Shown one piece after another: positions 61,801 through 64,000 of a stretch of DNA of 64,000 nucleotides. The notes under the pieces are model-generated. The model was given only the letters and a program-made list of their open reading frames with translations, searched no databases and was not told where the DNA came from. How positions within the stretch are numbered: the first letter of the stretch is position 1; every line of letters begins with the position of its first letter. This DNA comes from Telmatactis stephensoni (Eukaryota; Cnidaria; Anthozoa; Actiniaria; Isophelliidae), in the NCBI GenBank assembly GCA_029948255.1, contig JALIZF010001434.1, positions 124,001 through 188,000 on the forward strand. Direction: 5' to 3'. The translations under genes were made by a program, and so were the position numbers.

Positions 61801-64000
61801 ATTGGAAATCTTACTCTTTGGATTTTGTGGACTTGAGCGCTTGATTGTTTGCGATGATTTTCTGGTCCATTGTGACCTACATTTATTGCCATGGCTAAAG
61901 TATTCTTTGCAATCAAGAAAATTTTGCATTATTTCAAGCCATTTTAAAGTCTGACAGGTAAGTCTCAACTTCTTGAAAACATCACTAGAATTTTTATTAT
62001 ATTTTATAAACAATTTATTCCAATTTAAAAGGCTGGGAAAATATGTTTTTATGAAGGCTGCTATGTTGAGTGTATTGTCAAAGGCTCAGTCTGTTTTTAT
62101 GTGCTTAGTTGATAAATATCTAATTTATAGTCTTACTCATAATTCTATAATTCTAACTGTTTTTATTATGTCTTTCTCGCTTAATCTACAGGTTATTGTA
62201 CCCATAAGGCAGAGAAACAGTCTTTGAAAGTTCATCATAAGCATTCAGTGACATGTACATTTTTTACATAATTATTAATTTACATAATTAATTTCAATAT
62301 CATTAATTAGAGTCAAGTCATTTTGGTACATTGTATGTTGCATATACATCATGTACACTAGTTACAATTGATCAGTGTTGCATTTATGAAAACACTCAAT
62401 CACCTATGGCAATGTTAGTTGTCAGGATCTATCAGGATATGGATCTGTATAAGGATCTATCAGGATAAGGATAAGGATCAGATCAACTATCAGGATAAGG
62501 ATCAGTATAAGGATCTATCAGGATAACCATAAGGATAGATCAACTATAAGGATCATTATAAGGATCTATCAGAATAAGGATCAGATCAACTATCAACATA
62601 AGGATCGGTATTATCAATTTCCAGATATTGCATGCAACCACTTTTTTGTAAAAGCACAAGGTTGTATTAAATGTATGTTATCTAATTAACAAATAGAACA
62701 GCATTTTGTGAACTCCGTTCAATAATACAGCATGCAGGAAGTAATGAGAATGTATTGTTACTCTGAAGCAGAATCTGTCACAATTAAATTGGCATGATTT
62801 TGTAATTGTTTTATTATTCTCTGTAATGAAAATAGTTTCTTCAGTCTTGGGTGTCATTTAAGCTACCGGCACTATTAAGGACATACAGCACTGCGCAAGG
62901 GATATTTTAAATGGCTACATAGTTTATAATAGTTATTGCTATTAAATGCCAGGGCATTGCAGATGCCAAGAAAGCCAATGATGATCTTCAACACCAGATT
63001 GATCTTTTAAACAAGAAATTACAAGACTTTATTGATGGTAAAACCAAGGTTAGTTTCATCATTTATTCTGGTTTTGTTCAGGCTCATAACATGGTATATG
63101 GGATCAGGGATCAAGCCCCAAATTATGGCCAGGATCAGGGATCAGAGGCCAGGGCTCAGGGATCAAATGGGTGGGATCGAGGATCAGGGACATTGGGTCA
63201 GGATCAGGGATCAGCTCAGTTTTTGAACCAAGGATCAGGGATCAAAAATTTCTAAAAAATATGGGCTCAGGGATCAAAATTTCCGTAAAAAACCGGGATC
63301 AGTGAGAGGAAAATATACCATGTGACGAGGCTGTTTTGTTGGTATGGTTTGATTTGGTTTGGTTTGTTTTCCAACTCATTGACCTTAAAGACAGTGTTAA
63401 GCCCAATTCAAACATCAAACTTCTAAATTATAGCTGCATTTTTTTATTTAAGAAATGCGACGTCTAAACCTATTGAATTCGAAAAATTTGATTAAGTCTT
63501 AAGTTAAGAATTTATACTTAACTATAATCTCTTGAACTCAGTTGGTTAATTTAGACACCACACATCTCAAGTAAAAAGAATGCAACTATTAGATTCAACA
63601 TGGCAAAAGTTTGACACTTGAACTGGGCAGGGGTGGGTGGTAGTGTTAAGGGAACTAATTATTGTTTTCACAAACCTATTTTATGTAAGAAAAGTTTAAA
63701 GAGTACATTATAGTAGCTGCTGCATGCAGCTAGCATTGGTTAGGACATATCAGCACATATATTTTGTATTCTAATTAGCCTGTATATCATTGTGTGATCA
63801 CATTTCTTTCAGGAATCAGATGCTGAAGCAAGCAAAGAGGAAGGAAAGGCAAAAATCATGAAGGATGCCAGTAAAGAACATGAAGCTAACAATGAAGGAA
63901 CAAAAGTAGACAAGAAAGGCATCAAAGATGGTCTTTCAAATGAAGAAAAAATGGATAAGAAGGAAATCAAATCTGAGAAAAAAGAAGTGAAAAAACCTGA
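58838..64000 (+). CDS. Secreted acidic Glu/Asp/Lys-rich protein of unknown function (3' part outside window)
   Basis: Five exons are visible: 58838-58922, 60487-60723, 61113-61204, 62953-63048 and 63813 to beyond 64000. All junctions keep frame and give about 232 residues so far. Exon 1 is a clear signal peptide (KVLLLVFLVFSVACLVHSA). Exons 2-3 are dominated by Glu, Asp, Lys and Ser with short repeats of KDESE (DESEAK, DESEPK, DESEAE). Exon 4 (ANDDLQHQIDLLNKKLQDFI) has heptad-like hydrophobic spacing and may form a coiled coil. Exon 5 is again Lys/Glu-rich. No catalytic motif or named domain is recognised. In corals, secreted acidic proteins are candidates for calcium binding in the skeletal matrix; an ER-luminal chaperone-like or other role is equally open. 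Introns 2-4 contain tetranucleotide and GGATCA-type repeats. Confidence 0.75.
60081..60323. mobile_element. MITE in intron 1 of the acidic protein gene
   Basis: TATAAGCTCCATTTACATGA with CACCAAAAAAC at the left; GTTTTTTGGTGTCGTGTAAA with TGGGACTATA at the right, about 240 bp. Confidence 0.75.
60800..61060 (+). repeat. (TTCC)n microsatellite in intron 2 of the acidic protein gene
   Basis: About 260 bp of TTCC units with CCC variants toward the right end, close to the acceptor of exon 3. Confidence 0.96.
62424..62612 (+). repeat. AAGGATC/ATCAGGATAAGGAT minisatellite, intron 3 of the acidic protein gene
   Basis: Irregular repeats of GGATCTATCAGGATA and AAGGATCAGATCAACTATCA over about 190 bp. 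Confidence 0.85.
63091..63300 (+). repeat. GGATCAGGGATCA minisatellite, intron 4 of the acidic protein gene
   Basis: Repeats of GGATCAGGGATCA and GGGATCAAA over about 200 bp, starting some 45 bp after the exon 4 donor. Confidence 0.85.

Noticed and set aside
61360..62013. 217-aa open frame on the minus strand
   Set aside because: Antisense within intron 3 of the acidic protein gene, no recognisable domain, no splice or codon pattern suggesting a gene.

Overview
This is a window of animal nuclear DNA. It is AT-rich and intron-rich, with canonical GT/AG splice borders, metazoan gene families and dense short DNA transposons, tRNA-derived SINEs and microsatellites. The gene set (SUEL-type lectins, VMO-I-like secreted proteins, Shaker-type and two-pore K+ channels, TMEM26, GTPBP2, PP1 beta) and the repeat style suggest a cnidarian, most likely an anthozoan such as a stony coral. 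That assignment is inference from gene and repeat style only. Layout: (1) 1-8.6 kb. A 5'-partial PP1 beta catalytic subunit gene on the minus strand (293-5411, running off the left edge) is divergent from a mitoribosomal mL64/GADD45GIP1 gene on the plus strand (5562-8591). Only 150 bp separate the two start codons. (2) 8.6-31 kb. This is a cluster of small secreted-protein genes: two tandem SUEL/rhamnose-binding-lectin genes (11369-12500 and 17525-18553, plus) and two divergent VMO-I-like genes (21133-23035 minus, 28104-30154 plus). The lectins arose by a segmental duplication that also copied the tail of the last GADD45GIP1 exon, leaving a fragment near 13.9 kb. One VMO-I gene carries a signal-peptide segment nearly identical at the DNA level to that of the lectins. 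(3) 31.7-53.2 kb. A complete two-pore K+ channel gene (minus), a complete 11-exon GTPBP2 gene (minus), a complete 5-exon TMEM26-like gene (plus) and an intronless Shaker-type voltage-gated K+ channel gene (plus). The last has a highly atypical pore, including Phe at the position of Shaker W434. (4) 53.2-58.8 kb is repeat-rich intergenic DNA. (5) 58.8-64 kb holds the first five exons of a secreted, highly acidic Glu/Asp/Lys-rich protein of unknown function, running off the right edge. All multi-exon models were built by joining exons by eye, with reading phase checked at every junction; UTRs are mostly undetermined. Functionally, the cluster in region 2 looks like a lectin and beta-prism secreted repertoire (mucus, egg coat or innate recognition are guesses from the families). 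The rest are housekeeping or membrane genes with no evident shared pathway. Mobile DNA is recent and legible: paired 1-kb TTAA-flanked elements inside a GTPBP2 intron, a TA-flanked MITE nested in a fold-back element, and a small hairpin element whose empty site is present in a second repeat copy in this same window.
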